Virus record (IMG/VR): IMGVR_UViG_3300030098_002568
Coordinates: 1-51,322 of that record
Source: a virus
DNA length: 51,322 bases
Direction: 5' to 3' (one strand)
The stretch's first letter is position 1. Each line of letters starts with the position of its first letter. Shown here in pieces: positions 1 to 7,366 of the stretch. The translations under genes and the position numbers were made by a program. Below the pieces are notes generated by a model, which was not told the DNA's origin, searched no databases, and worked only from the letters and a program-made list of their open reading frames with translations.

Positions 1-1048
1 CCGCATAACCCACTGCTGTTGATCCATCACCGCTGGATGGAGCATAGGCTTGTAGTGCTGCTGAACCAATAGCTGTATTCTGCGCTGTGACCGCAACTGT
101 CAGAGCATTAAAGCCAACTGCTGTATTGTCATTCACCGTTGCTATAGCATCTCCAGCACCAGATCCTACAACTGTATTTGAATCGCCAGTAGTAATTGCT
201 GTCCCTGCTGTTGCACCAATCGCTGTATTATGCGTACCGCCAGCTTCTACAGAATCTAATGCTGTATCTCCTAACGCTACGTTTGATGTACCTGTTGGGT
301 AGTTGCCATCAAGTTTGATTGTTCCGCTAGATACATCTAAATTGCCACCGCCTGTAATATTACCACTTATATCAACCGCACCATTAATATCTATTGTGGT
401 TGCGTTGATTTCTATTTCTGTATCTGATACTAGGTCAAGAACCCCATCAGCACTTTGGTGAATAAACGTGCCACTATCCCCAAACATAAGTTTGTTTGTA
501 GAATTTAACGTCAAACCACTTCCGTCAGTGTGTGTAAGAGTTGTGTCTGTATCTGCACCAAAACCTAAAACCGCACTATCACTGTTGAGAGTTAAATCAT
601 CTCCGACAAGAACATCACTGCCAAAAGTTACTGTGCTAGCAAAAAGACTTGAGACTGCCGCACCGCTACCCGCACCATCAGCAAATATAATATCGGCACC
701 ACCGTTTGGTATTGTTACGTTTGCGCCTGTCCCCTGACTGAACACAGCGGATTGACCACTAGCGTTTGTCACAAAATATAATTTATCCTGGTCATTAGGG
801 CTGATAGTGATGGTATTCGTTCCAGTGGGAGATCCTGCCAAAGACAAGACTTTAAACATACCATCTGTGAGTGAACCGTCAGTTGTTGTTAAAGTATGTG
901 AAGTTCCAGAGAGAGTGATACTTCCCACACCATTTAAGGCACGATCTATAATGTCAAAGTTCGTGTTGGTGGTTTCACCCCACGTCCCCGACTGATCACC
1001 TGTTTCAATTTTTTCAATGCCATTGTTAGCTGTATATGTAGAAGTCAT
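1..1048 (-). CDS. Tail fibre / adhesin, N-terminal part (cut by window edge)
   Basis: Reads leftward from an ATG at 1048 and is still open at base 1, so about 349 residues are visible. It begins TSTYTANNGIEKIETGDQSG, a start common in marine phage fibres, followed by a Gly/Thr/Ser-rich region that is probably beta-structured. From about residue 255 come repeats of the type NTAIGxxAG and NTVVGSGAG, as in trimeric adhesin heads. The broken codon at base 1 is completed in phase by bases 51322-51321, and the frame continues to the S74-type end at 50136. The joined protein would be 744 aa. Role inferred: receptor-binding fibre of the virion. It is the promoter-distal end of the left minus-strand block. 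Confidence 0.85.
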   Translation of the reverse strand, partial: MTSTYTANNGIEKIETGDQSGTWGETTNTNFDIIDRALNGVGSITLSGTSHTLTTTDGSLTDGMFKVLSLAGSPTGTNTITISPNDQDKLYFVTNASGQSAVFSQGTGANVTIPNGGADIIFADGAGSGAAVSSLFASTVTFGSDVLVGDDLTLNSDSAVLGFGADTDTTLTHTDGSGLTLNSTNKLMFGDSGTFIHQSADGVLDLVSDTEIEINATTIDINGAVDISGNITGGGNLDVSSGTIKLDGNYPTGTSNVALGDTALDSVEAGGTHNTAIGATAGTAITTGDSNTVVGSGAGDAIATVNDNTAVGFNALTVAVTAQNTAIGSAALQAYAPSSGDGSTAVGYA

Positions 1049-1059
1049 GATCTATCTCA

Positions 1060-1911
1060 CTATGCGGCTTTACGTTTTGTTTCTTGCCAATTAGGTGTTT
1101 GACTAGGTGTTAAAGAACTCCAACTAGGTGTTTGACTAGGTGTTATAGCTGACCAACTAGGTGTTTGACTAGGTGTTATACTTGACCAACTAGGTGTTTG
1201 ACTAGGTGTTAAAGAGACCCAACTAGGTGTTTGACTAGGTGTTATTGCCCCCCACACATTCACATTCGATGTTTCTCCTGTAGCAGAAACACCACTAACT
1301 AAAGCATTAGCATCACTTGATACTGTGACATCACCAACAGAGCCAGTGCCTGCCACTCCTGTTGCTTCTGCCACTATACTAAGGGCAATCGTAACAGACC
1401 CTAACCCAGAGGTGCCCGATACCCCTGTAACTGCTATATTAGCATCGCTTGATATTGTAACACTACCAACAGAACCAGTGCTATCAACACCAGTAAGTGT
1501 AAATGTAACACCCTGTCCCTCAACGACTGTGACACTACCAACAGAACCAGTGCCTGCCACTCCTGTGGCATCAACATTAGCGTCAGCCGATACAGTAACA
1601 CTACCTAATCCAGAGGTGCCCGATACTCCTGTAGCATCAACATTAGCATCTCCTGTGGCAACAACTGTTCCTAAAGCGGATGTTCCAGCGACTCCTGTAA
1701 CATCGACATTAGCGTCAGCCGATATTGTAACAGAGCCAACAGAACCAGTGCCTGCCAATCCTGTAACAGCTGCGTTAGCGTCAGCCGATACAGTAACACT
1801 ACCTAATCCAGATGTAGCACCAGGGACAGCAACATTCTCTCCCCATCCAGCAGACCCCCAAGCCTGCGTTGAGGAGTTCCATCCCTCAAATGCTACGATT
1901 ATGTTGGCCAT
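1060..1911 (-). CDS. Repeat-rich virion-region protein, 283 aa
   Basis: Function unknown. After an N-terminal stretch (MANIIVAFEGWNSS) come about nine imperfect 22-residue repeats of the form TGVAGTGSVGSVTISADANV, roughly residues 28-215. Five 11-residue repeats of ITPSQTPSWSS follow, then a short basic tail (TKRKAA). The first array looks beta-rich, the second Pro/Trp-rich. Position between the fibre and other structural genes suggests a surface or fibre-associated virion protein. Start chosen at ATG 1911, which overlaps the TAA of the upstream gene by one base. The C-terminus of the 99-aa protein at 47546-47845 carries one copy of the same motif (GTSAVGSVTVTI). Confidence 0.8.
   Translation of the reverse strand: MANIIVAFEGWNSSTQAWGSAGWGENVAVPGATSGLGSVTVSADANAAVTGLAGTGSVGSVTISADANVDVTGVAGTSALGTVVATGDANVDATGVSGTSGLGSVTVSADANVDATGVAGTGSVGSVTVVEGQGVTFTLTGVDSTGSVGSVTISSDANIAVTGVSGTSGLGSVTIALSIVAEATGVAGTGSVGDVTVSSDANALVSGVSATGETSNVNVWGAITPSQTPSWVSLTPSQTPSWSSITPSQTPSWSAITPSQTPSWSSLTPSQTPNWQETKRKAA
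1081..1250 (-). repeat. 33-bp tandem repeats, five copies, coding
   Basis: Five copies of a 33-bp unit with the core aactaggtgtttgactagg (plus strand), nearly identical at the DNA level. They encode the TPSQTPSW array at the C-terminus of the 283-aa protein. The high DNA identity between units suggests recent expansion by slippage or recombination. Confidence 0.85.
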
Positions 1912-2342
1912 TAAGCTATTCTAATTATTGCCGCCGTTGCACTAGCAGTTGGAAACTGAACAGTAAAGTCTCCAGAAGAACTCGTTTTATCGCCTCCAAA
2001 ATCAAGGACACAAACCGAGGTATCACCAGTGGCATCTTCGTTAAAAATTAAAGCACCTCTCGCGGTTATCGAAGAACTGCTAAAAGTTGTATCGGCAAAA
2101 TCGGTTAACGCTGTAGTGCCGCTGGTAGATGGGTCAACACGAGTTAATGTATTCCCTTTTGCTGAATAACCAGTTCCAGAAACCTCGTTGCTTGTGGTAT
2201 AAGCAGTGGTTGTGGCATCAAGTGATGCACTGCTTGTATATAAAGCTAACTTAAAAGTGCTTCCGCCAGAGTTTAAAAAATTATGCTTTGCCTCAAGAAG
2301 TTCTTTCTTAAAACTTGTGCACATCGCTTGCGTAATTGACAT
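1911..2342 (-). CDS. Putative virion protein, 143 aa
   Basis: Not assigned to a family with certainty. The N-terminus (MSITQAMCTSFKKELLEAKHNF) looks helical; the rest is rich in Thr, Ser, Ala and Gly with alternating hydrophobic residues, as in beta-sandwich coat or tail proteins. The segment around FKLALYTSSASL resembles many small phage structural proteins. It lies in an unbroken minus-strand run between adaptor genes and fibre genes. The ATG at 2342 follows the stop of the upstream gene by one base. Structural role is inferred from composition and position. Confidence 0.75.
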   Translation of the reverse strand: MSITQAMCTSFKKELLEAKHNFLNSGGSTFKLALYTSSASLDATTTAYTTSNEVSGTGYSAKGNTLTRVDPSTSGTTALTDFADTTFSSSSITARGALIFNEDATGDTSVCVLDFGGDKTSSSGDFTVQFPTASATAAIIRIA

Positions 2343-2343
2343 C

Positions 2344-2637
2344 TTATAACCTCCTGATAGCCTCTGCCAGATCGGGATATCCAGCGTTCTTGATTGCGTT
2401 AAAAATAGTTGTTCTGTCTGATTTTATAGCCTCTCTCATATATAAAGCTATAGTTTTTTCAATATCGCTTTTAAAAGCCTCTGCTTGATCACGTATTACA
2501 GGTGGTGCATTTTCTGAAACTTCTACAAGTTTATTTGCACAACGATGAGCTACTTCTTCAGGAGTCCACCCTCGATTTGTTGTAGTTCCAACCTCAACCT
2601 TAAAATCGTCAGACATATTTATGCTAACATCAAACAT
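2344..2637 (-). CDS. Conserved hypothetical phage protein, 97 aa
   Basis: Small acidic, mostly helical protein without a recognisable catalytic motif. It sits between an adaptor-like gene (2637-3284) and a putative coat or tail gene. Its ATG at 2637 overlaps the last base of the preceding gene's stop codon, so translational coupling is likely. Could be a tail assembly or accessory protein; no function can be claimed. Confidence 0.7.
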   Translation of the reverse strand: MFDVSINMSDDFKVEVGTTTNRGWTPEEVAHRCANKLVEVSENAPPVIRDQAEAFKSDIEKTIALYMREAIKSDRTTIFNAIKNAGYPDLAEAIRRL

Positions 2638-3284
2638 TAGGTTCTAGCCCTTCTAGGTAGACCAATTCTGTATGCATCACTATTCTCACGAGCTTCTCCC
2701 AAATCTTTAAGCCTCTGTAAAGACTCACTAAACCTAGAATTATACTGCGTTAGTAATGCATTTTCTCCTTTCATAAAAGTGTATGCCTCAACTAAAGATC
2801 CGTAAAGCATTGTGTTAGGAGCGTTTGTACTTAGCCAGGTAGTTCCGCTATCAGATCCAGCAGTTAAACTTGTTGGCTCAAAAAAATAATGAAGCTCGCT
2901 ACTATAGTTAGCATCAGGTGTTGGTGCTATTATAAAATTATCAACGTCAAAAATAGCGTAGTATATTGGCTCTCCTGTTGTAGCACTATTAGGGTTGTAC
3001 TCTTGGATAAAGTTTACATCTTTCTGAAGTAAAAATACTTTACTGCTAGATACCTCTATAGAAAGAGAAAAGGAAGCGAGATAATCATCTGGAACAGCCA
3101 AGAACCTATCACCACTTGTCATCGTTCCAGACACGTTTTTTCTAAAATACTCTAGATCAACAAGACTAAGTATGCGGCGTTCAGCAGCTCTAATAAACAC
3201 AGGTAAGTTATTAACAAAAGAAGTCTCTGTATTTTCTGTAAAATCTTGTATTGCTGTTTTAAGCTGTGCAAATGTAAAACTCAT
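2637..3284 (-). CDS. Head-tail adaptor-like protein, 215 aa
   Basis: The N-terminal half is helical (FTFAQLKTAIQDFTENTETS, then AAERRILSLVDLEYFR), followed by a beta-rich middle (VPDDYLASFSLSI) and a C-terminal helix. This plan is typical of phage adaptor or connector proteins that bind beneath the portal. The gene lies one small gene away from the gp4-like protein at 3588-4253, consistent with a connector module. It overlaps the upstream gene by 4 bases (ATGA type), implying translational coupling. The exact family is uncertain. Confidence 0.7.
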   Translation of the reverse strand: MSFTFAQLKTAIQDFTENTETSFVNNLPVFIRAAERRILSLVDLEYFRKNVSGTMTSGDRFLAVPDDYLASFSLSIEVSSSKVFLLQKDVNFIQEYNPNSATTGEPIYYAIFDVDNFIIAPTPDANYSSELHYFFEPTSLTAGSDSGTTWLSTNAPNTMLYGSLVEAYTFMKGENALLTQYNSRFSESLQRLKDLGEARENSDAYRIGLPRRART

Positions 3285-3586
3285 GAGATACTTACCTCTA
3301 CTTGACCAACAGCTGCTATCATAGGACCAACTGAATCAACAGGTGGGAAAACAGTATTTCCCACTGAAACATTCACATCACCAGAAGTAACATTAGGTCT
3401 TGGGTTTCTTAAAGCCTGGGGATCAGAAATATTTTTAGGTGACTCTAATTGAGGATGTTTTTTTTCAAACTCATCAGGTCCAACAAGCGAACCATTCCAC
3501 TCCTTTTTCATTTCACGTAAAAGATATACAAAACCAGAACGATCTGAAACTCCTAACGCTTTTCTTCCTGATGCATATCGAGCCAT
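3281..3586 (-). CDS. Small connector-module protein, 101 aa
   Basis: Unknown function. Begins MARYASGRKALGVSDRSGF and contains a probable helix (REMKKEWNGSLVGPDEFEKKHPQ). The Pro/Asn-rich C-terminal half ends in short hydrophobic beta stretches (VSVGNTVFPPVDSVG). Proteins with the KALGxSDRSG start are common next to connector genes in marine phages. Overlaps the downstream adaptor by 4 bases and begins two bases after the stop of the gp4-like gene, so all three are probably co-translated. Confidence 0.7.
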   Translation of the reverse strand: MARYASGRKALGVSDRSGFVYLLREMKKEWNGSLVGPDEFEKKHPQLESPKNISDPQALRNPRPNVTSGDVNVSVGNTVFPPVDSVGPMIAAVGQVEVSIS

Positions 3587-3587
3587 A

Positions 3588-4253
3588 TCAGTACCTCAAA
3601 TACTGAATAGAGGGAACAAGAGTAAGACCAGTCCTTTCTTGATCTTCACTAAGGGCTCTTTGAAACTCTTCTTCATATAAAGTCTTTAACACTTGAATCC
3701 TGTCTGGAGCTTTCTTCAATGAAATATAATAAGCAAGACCAGCAACCATGCATGGTAGGAATCTAAAAGGCATATCAGAAGTATTCTTTAATGTATCAAA
3801 ATCCTCCATGCGTTTCATGAAATAATATACAATTTGATCGGAAGAACTATCTGGTGTTGGCCATAAATTAATCTCTGGAACAGTAAGACGGCTATAGTAA
3901 AACTGAGATGGTCTGCCTGTCGTGGTCTTGTTTGGAATAGACAGATACTCACCACGGCTAATCAACTGAAGATCAAAATCTGTATTGTCTCTACGAATAA
4001 CAGCTTCTAGAACGCTAACAACATCAGCAGTCAAAGTTAATGTAGCCGTGCCTGCGGTCAAAGTTGTCGTTTGTTGTCTAACAGTCCAAAGATTAACTCC
4101 TCGATTAGCCCATTCAGCCAACATAATGTTCATGGATCGTCTAGCTGTTCTAGCATCGTATCCTGTTCGCATCTCAAGACCGCACCGCTCATAGGCTTCT
4201 TCAATAATCTCAGCAGCATCAAGGTCAAAGTCAACGGATCCAGAGGTAGTCAT
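3588..4253 (-). CDS. P22 gp4-like tail accessory / connector protein, 221 aa
   Basis: Residues 8-50 read AEIIEEAYERCGLEMRTGYD, then a helix ending LAEWANRGVNLW. This is the pattern of the P22 gp4 tail-accessory family: paired helices with a conserved EWA-x-G turn that plug into the portal after packaging. A beta-rich part (TAGTATLTLTADVVSVLEAVI) and a C-terminal helix with YEEEFQRALSEDQER follow. Length is in the family range. The family assignment rests on reading the pattern, not on a search. Overlaps the next gene upstream by 4 bases. Confidence 0.75.
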   Translation of the reverse strand: MTTSGSVDFDLDAAEIIEEAYERCGLEMRTGYDARTARRSMNIMLAEWANRGVNLWTVRQQTTTLTAGTATLTLTADVVSVLEAVIRRDNTDFDLQLISRGEYLSIPNKTTTGRPSQFYYSRLTVPEINLWPTPDSSSDQIVYYFMKRMEDFDTLKNTSDMPFRFLPCMVAGLAYYISLKKAPDRIQVLKTLYEEEFQRALSEDQERTGLTLVPSIQYLRY

Positions 4254-4585
4254 TTACGTTTTTTCCTTCTTGTAGAAGTTTTCCTTTTAACAGGAGTCTT
4301 TCTTTTAGTGGAAACCTTTTTACTAGACTTTTTAACAAAAGTCTTGACATTAGTTGGTTTTCCTCCAACTCCCTGCGCTTTAGCTCTTTTCCTAGCAACT
4401 GCACTTTTAATTTGACTTTTTGTCATGCGCTTTGCTGTCGCCCTTGGCACACATTTCGGATACTTTCGTTTACTCCCTTTAGCAGACTTACGTCCACAGG
4501 CTTGGAACTTACCGTCCTTCTTAGGGGCACCTATGTCCACCCAATCTCCTTTAGGACCTTTTCCAAACCATTCTTTCAGACTCAT
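4250..4585 (-). CDS. Basic DUF5872-like protein with histone-like tail, 111 aa
   Basis: The N-terminal part has the order WFGKGPKGDWVDIGAPKKDG, then KFQACGRK and YPKCVPRATA with two conserved cysteines, resembling the DUF5872-type small phage proteins. From about residue 80 the protein is almost all Lys, Arg, Thr and Ser (KRKTPVKRKTSTRRKKRK), like a histone tail. First of a run of seven small Lys-rich proteins (4250-6516). Nucleic-acid binding is inferred from charge; a packaged, DNA-condensing or ejected protein is possible. ATGA overlap with the upstream 58-aa gene. Confidence 0.75.
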   Translation of the reverse strand: MSLKEWFGKGPKGDWVDIGAPKKDGKFQACGRKSAKGSKRKYPKCVPRATAKRMTKSQIKSAVARKRAKAQGVGGKPTNVKTFVKKSSKKVSTKRKTPVKRKTSTRRKKRK

Positions 4586-4758
4586 TTGTAAGTCCCGCCT
4601 CGTTTCTTATACGTCCTAACTAACCACGCATTAGCATATGCGGAAGGATACACCTTGAACTTACGTTTAGCTTCTGATTTAACCCTTGAATAAAGTTTAG
4701 GGTTAGCAGGAGTGGGAGAACCCTTTTTACGCTTTGGCTTTGGTTTTTTTGCTGGCAT
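4582..4758 (-). CDS. Small basic conserved protein, 58 aa
   Basis: Starts at ATG 4758 (MPAKKPKPKRKKGSPTPANP) and ends KRGGTYK at 4582. The segment KSEAKRKFKVYPSAYANAWL followed by VRTYKKRGG is a highly recognisable motif of small phage and algal-virus proteins of unknown role. Theoretical charge is strongly positive. Overlaps the gene above by 32 bases and the gene below by 4, so it belongs to a tightly coupled translation unit. Probably nucleic-acid or peptidoglycan associated, but that is only inference. Confidence 0.8.
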   Translation of the reverse strand: MPAKKPKPKRKKGSPTPANPKLYSRVKSEAKRKFKVYPSAYANAWLVRTYKKRGGTYK

Positions 4759-5083
4759 TTCGTATAGCCTCCTTACCTCTTTTCGCTATCTTAACAACTT
4801 CTTTTTTACCCATTACCTTTGCTCTCTGTTCCATGACAGTAAGGATTTGTATTTTTCTTGCAAGAGGTTTCTTGATTCTTTTAACTTTTGCCACGGTTGC
4901 TCGTGCATCTGATGGTGTAGCAAATTTTATGCTAACTGTATCCTTAGGGTTTTCATCTGTGTAAAGCCTTCTACCACTGCCCTTTGGCTTTTTACCTGTA
5001 CCAACTTTCGGGTCTCTTTTCTTTCTCCTCTTTGATGGAGATTTAGTTATTTGTTGGGGTATGCTTGACCTAGAAATTGTCAT
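4727..5083 (-). CDS. Small basic conserved protein, 118 aa
   Basis: About 30% Lys/Arg. The core GKKPKGSGRRLYTDENPKDT, then VSIKFATPSDARATVAKVKR and KPLARKIQILTVMEQRAKVM, is a recognisable conserved block in marine phage small proteins; no biochemical role is known to me. The C-terminus is again Lys-rich (NASKKTKAKA). Member of the basic-protein cluster, overlapping the 58-aa gene by 32 bases. Possible roles are virion DNA-binding or host chromosome binding. Confidence 0.8.
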   Translation of the reverse strand: MTISRSSIPQQITKSPSKRRKKRDPKVGTGKKPKGSGRRLYTDENPKDTVSIKFATPSDARATVAKVKRIKKPLARKIQILTVMEQRAKVMGKKEVVKIAKRGKEAIRNASKKTKAKA

Positions 5084-5098
5084 TAGTAACCTCGTTAA

Positions 5099-5236
5099 TT
5101 ACTTTTTCTTTTTACGAGATTTAGATTTATTTTTTACAATACTACTTAAAATTTTAGCTTGTTTTGCATGTAGTTTTGAACCCTTTTTTAAACCACCAAT
5201 AACTTTTTTTATCTTTTTTTTATTTTTATTTTGCAT
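5099..5236 (-). CDS. Small lysine-rich protein, 45 aa
   Basis: ATG at 5236, stop TAA at 5099-5101. The 45 residues hold about 20 Lys/Arg; the central GGLKKGSKLHAKQAKILSSI motif is shared in type with other marine phage micro-proteins. Overlaps the 80-aa membrane gene upstream by 11 bases. Base composition is very AT-rich, as expected for Lys (AAA) codons. Fourth member of the basic cluster; function unknown. Confidence 0.7.
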   Translation of the reverse strand: MQNKNKKKIKKVIGGLKKGSKLHAKQAKILSSIVKNKSKSRKKKK

Positions 5237-5468
5237 TATGTTTATCTCCAGAATAATCCCAAGTTATGGCGTTATCATCTAAAACACTCTTTAAAACTAA
5301 ATTAATATATTCCTGGTTTTTCTTTATCTGTTTATTGCTCTCTTCTACTTTTAAAGAAATTATCGTAGTCTTCTTGTCTAAATCAACGAGCGTTGAACAT
5401 ATCCAAACCACTGCTCCCACCGATAAAGCTATAGATACTCCTGTAAACCATTGACTTTTATCTAGCAT
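5226..5468 (-). CDS. Single-pass membrane protein with coiled coil, 80 aa
   Basis: From ATG 5468 the N-terminus (MLDKSQWFTGVSIALSVGAV followed by VWICSTLVDL) holds one transmembrane helix at about residues 9-28. A charged heptad-like helix (KVEESNKQIKKNQEYINLVL) follows. A TTG two codons upstream is possible but less likely. The topology resembles small phage lysis accessories such as Rz-like or pinholin-like proteins, or a virion membrane-contact protein. No cysteine lipobox is seen. Function not assignable. Confidence 0.7.
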   Translation of the reverse strand: MLDKSQWFTGVSIALSVGAVVWICSTLVDLDKKTTIISLKVEESNKQIKKNQEYINLVLKSVLDDNAITWDYSGDKHNAK

Positions 5469-5761
5469 CTCCAACGCCTTCTTGCCTGCCGTAAACGGCT
5501 ATTTGGATTCTTTGCTGCCTTCGGAAACTTTTTCATCTGACCAGCTGATCGAGCACAAAAGGACTTTCTCCTCGCGGCTCTCTTGCCTTTAGGATTCTTT
5601 TCTGTAACAGCAGTTTTTAACTTAGAGCCAGGGTTTTCACGTCTATAACGTGCTACCCCAGCCTTAGTCATTCCAGCCCCCGACTTCGTAGAACGAAAAT
5701 ACTTTTTCGTCTTAGGAGGTTGTTTATCTCTCTTACGAGTTGTTTTCTTCTTCGGTGCCAT
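5462..5761 (-). CDS. DUF6321-type basic protein, 99 aa
   Basis: Carries the characteristic string GAGMTKAGVARYRRENPGSK, then LKTAVTEKNPKGKRAARRKS with FCARSAGQMKKFPKAAKNP, ending in RLRQARRRWRC. This matches my memory of the DUF6321 family, seen in phages and some aquatic bacteria; its biochemical role is not known to me. Strongly basic with two cysteines. Overlaps the membrane gene below by 7 bases and abuts the structural gene above (5761). Likely DNA-binding by composition. Confidence 0.85.
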   Translation of the reverse strand: MAPKKKTTRKRDKQPPKTKKYFRSTKSGAGMTKAGVARYRRENPGSKLKTAVTEKNPKGKRAARRKSFCARSAGQMKKFPKAAKNPNSRLRQARRRWRC

Positions 5762-6375
5762 TACGCATGAAAGGCTGTCAATGTACCAAACGTGGCAACA
5801 GTATACTGAACATATATTCCATCAGTGAAGAGTAAACCCTCGTCAGGAATTGTAATGTCTCTTGTAGCCGTTGCAGAAGCGACAGTTCCAACTTTAAAAA
5901 TACTTGAGCCAGTAGCAGAAGTAGTTCTAAAATCCAAAGTTCCAGCCGTTGCAGAACAAACGATATTTAAACCCTGCAAACGAGATCTTCCTGCGAAAAC
6001 AACATCAGCTGCACCCGCCGCATGACCCAAAGAAACATTAGCCGCCGGTTGTGTGCTAGCACTAGCCGCAGTAACTGTTTTAAAAAACTTTGTCCCAGAG
6101 GTGGTGGTTGCTGATCCTGGAAGAGTTATCGTTTCTGTTTGAGCATCACCATTAACATCTGTGCCTGTGATGGTAACGGTTTTTCCGCTATCGCCTGTGC
6201 CTGCCGTTGTTGCTGTAACAATCCTTCCTGCGTCAAAAGTTGCGACTCCGCCAGAAGTATCCGTGCCCCCAATTGTAAAATCGGTATTAGGACGCTCATT
6301 AGCAGAAATAGAAGCATTATCAGCGGCATTAGTGTCAGCAGTTATAAAGACTGCTACTACATCAGATCCTGACAT
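5761..6375 (-). CDS. Putative coat or decoration protein, 204 aa
   Basis: Low-charge, Thr/Ala/Gly/Ser-rich with repeated beta-like segments (TVTITGTDVNGDAQTETITL; SIFKVGTVASATATRDITIP). Typical of phage decoration, head-fibre or tail-sheath surface proteins. It ends in TLTAFHA. Lies between two members of the basic-protein cluster downstream of the capsid gene. No enzymatic motif is visible. Its last base overlaps the A of the next ATG. Structural role inferred. Confidence 0.75.
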   Translation of the reverse strand: MSGSDVVAVFITADTNAADNASISANERPNTDFTIGGTDTSGGVATFDAGRIVTATTAGTGDSGKTVTITGTDVNGDAQTETITLPGSATTTSGTKFFKTVTAASASTQPAANVSLGHAAGAADVVFAGRSRLQGLNIVCSATAGTLDFRTTSATGSSIFKVGTVASATATRDITIPDEGLLFTDGIYVQYTVATFGTLTAFHA

Positions 6376-6378
6376 AAT

Positions 6379-6516
6379 CTACTCCTTTATATCACCCCGC
6401 AGAATCAGTGCCTTACGCTTCGCGCTTCCAACAGGAGGTAAGTCCTTTTTAGAAACCTTCTTCGCGGTAGCCTTCTTCGCGGTGGCTTTAGGTTTAGTCT
6501 TGGAGGAAGTAGTCAT
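6379..6516 (-). CDS. Histone H1-like micro-protein, 45 aa
   Basis: ATG at 6516, stop TAG at 6379-6381. Sequence MTTSSKTKPKATAKKATAKK then VSKKDLPPVG; the ATAKKATAKK repeat is like the tail of bacterial histone-H1-type proteins. A ribosome-binding purine run (AAGGAG type) precedes the start on the minus strand. Member of the basic cluster, placed between two coat-like genes. DNA compaction in the virion is a reasonable but unproven role. Confidence 0.7.
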   Translation of the reverse strand: MTTSSKTKPKATAKKATAKKVSKKDLPPVGSAKRKALILRGDIKE

Positions 6517-6526
6517 ACCTTACTCC

Positions 6527-7243
6527 TTAACGGTTTTGCGCGGCGAAGAGATAATCAACATTCATTGACTTAGTTCCGGTGGCAGAACCAGACAACTCCA
6601 TAGCTCCAATCGCTAAGTTCTCATTGTCAGGAAGATTAGTTGTATGCGTAGCAACTAAATTTCTGTTGACAAAAAACTCAACAGAACCTGTGCCTTTAAC
6701 ATGAAAACCTAATGTCACAGCTGTGCCACTGGCAATATCCACGCCACTATCAGTGGTTGTTGCGGTTCCATCTTTTTCTGTAACACAATCAATATTGCTA
6801 TCACCATCATCTACTTGAAAAACAATACGATCTGCTGCTGTGAGCATTGCTTCAGGGTTAGTAGCAAAGTTAACTGTAAGGCCAACACAGATTTCTATTG
6901 CATTACCTTCTGCATCCGTTGGGGTCAACTTTGTTTCAAACCAAACATCACGAGTCGTGGACAATGCAAAAATCTCATTACCCTGAATAGAGGCACCATC
7001 GTTATCGGTGGTTGCTTGTGAGCTTAGAGTTATCGCACCATTTACAACATCGGCGGCAATATCAGCGGAAGCACTGCTATCTTTGATAACAGTCCAATCA
7101 TCTGTGTCATCAAGAGATACACCTGTGAAGTCATCCATGTAGACTAAGTAATCAGGGTTTTTGTCAACGGGTAAATTTTCAAACCATTTGCGCTGGCCGT
7201 CCTTGCCAGCAAAAAGTACGGGACCAGTAAAATGAACAGCCAT
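6527..7243 (-). CDS. Putative LamG-like structural protein, 238 aa
   Basis: Starts MAVHFTGPVLFAGKDGQRKW. The middle (DDFTGVSLDDTDDWTVIKDS; VWFETKLTPTDAEGNAIEIC; VTLGFHVKGTGSVEFFVNRN) follows a concanavalin/LamG-like beta-sandwich pattern with an FFVNRN turn. Proteins of this type are encoded just after the capsid gene in several marine phages and are likely head or tail surface proteins. An RBS (CAGGAG) lies 6 nt before the ATG. The terminator at 7312-7347 separates it from the capsid gene. Confidence 0.8.
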   Translation of the reverse strand: MAVHFTGPVLFAGKDGQRKWFENLPVDKNPDYLVYMDDFTGVSLDDTDDWTVIKDSSASADIAADVVNGAITLSSQATTDNDGASIQGNEIFALSTTRDVWFETKLTPTDAEGNAIEICVGLTVNFATNPEAMLTAADRIVFQVDDGDSNIDCVTEKDGTATTTDSGVDIASGTAVTLGFHVKGTGSVEFFVNRNLVATHTTNLPDNENLAIGAMELSGSATGTKSMNVDYLFAAQNR

Positions 7244-7311
7244 GTTATTCTCCTGTCTTGGCTAATGTCGATCACACAATGCAATCGTCAGGAATGTTTA
7301 ATACTATAATG

Positions 7312-7347
7312 AAAAAAAGGGAGCGGTTCAATAGGTTCCGCTCCCTT
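7312..7347 (-). terminator. Strong intrinsic terminator after the capsid gene
   Basis: Stem AAGGGAGCGG / CCGCTCCCTT (10 bp, plus A-T extension) with a 10-base loop, followed on the minus strand by a run of seven T (plus-strand A run 7312-7318). It lies 20 bases after the capsid stop codon, so capsid transcripts can end here and downstream genes would depend on read-through or another promoter. Confidence 0.9.
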
Positions 7348-7366
7348 AGTTTCACACGCGAACCTT

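Noticed and set aside
1325-1924. 199-aa plus-strand open frame rich in TEPVPATPVAS repeats
   Set aside because: Exact antisense of the 22-residue repeats of the 283-aa gene; no RBS and opposite to the operon direction.
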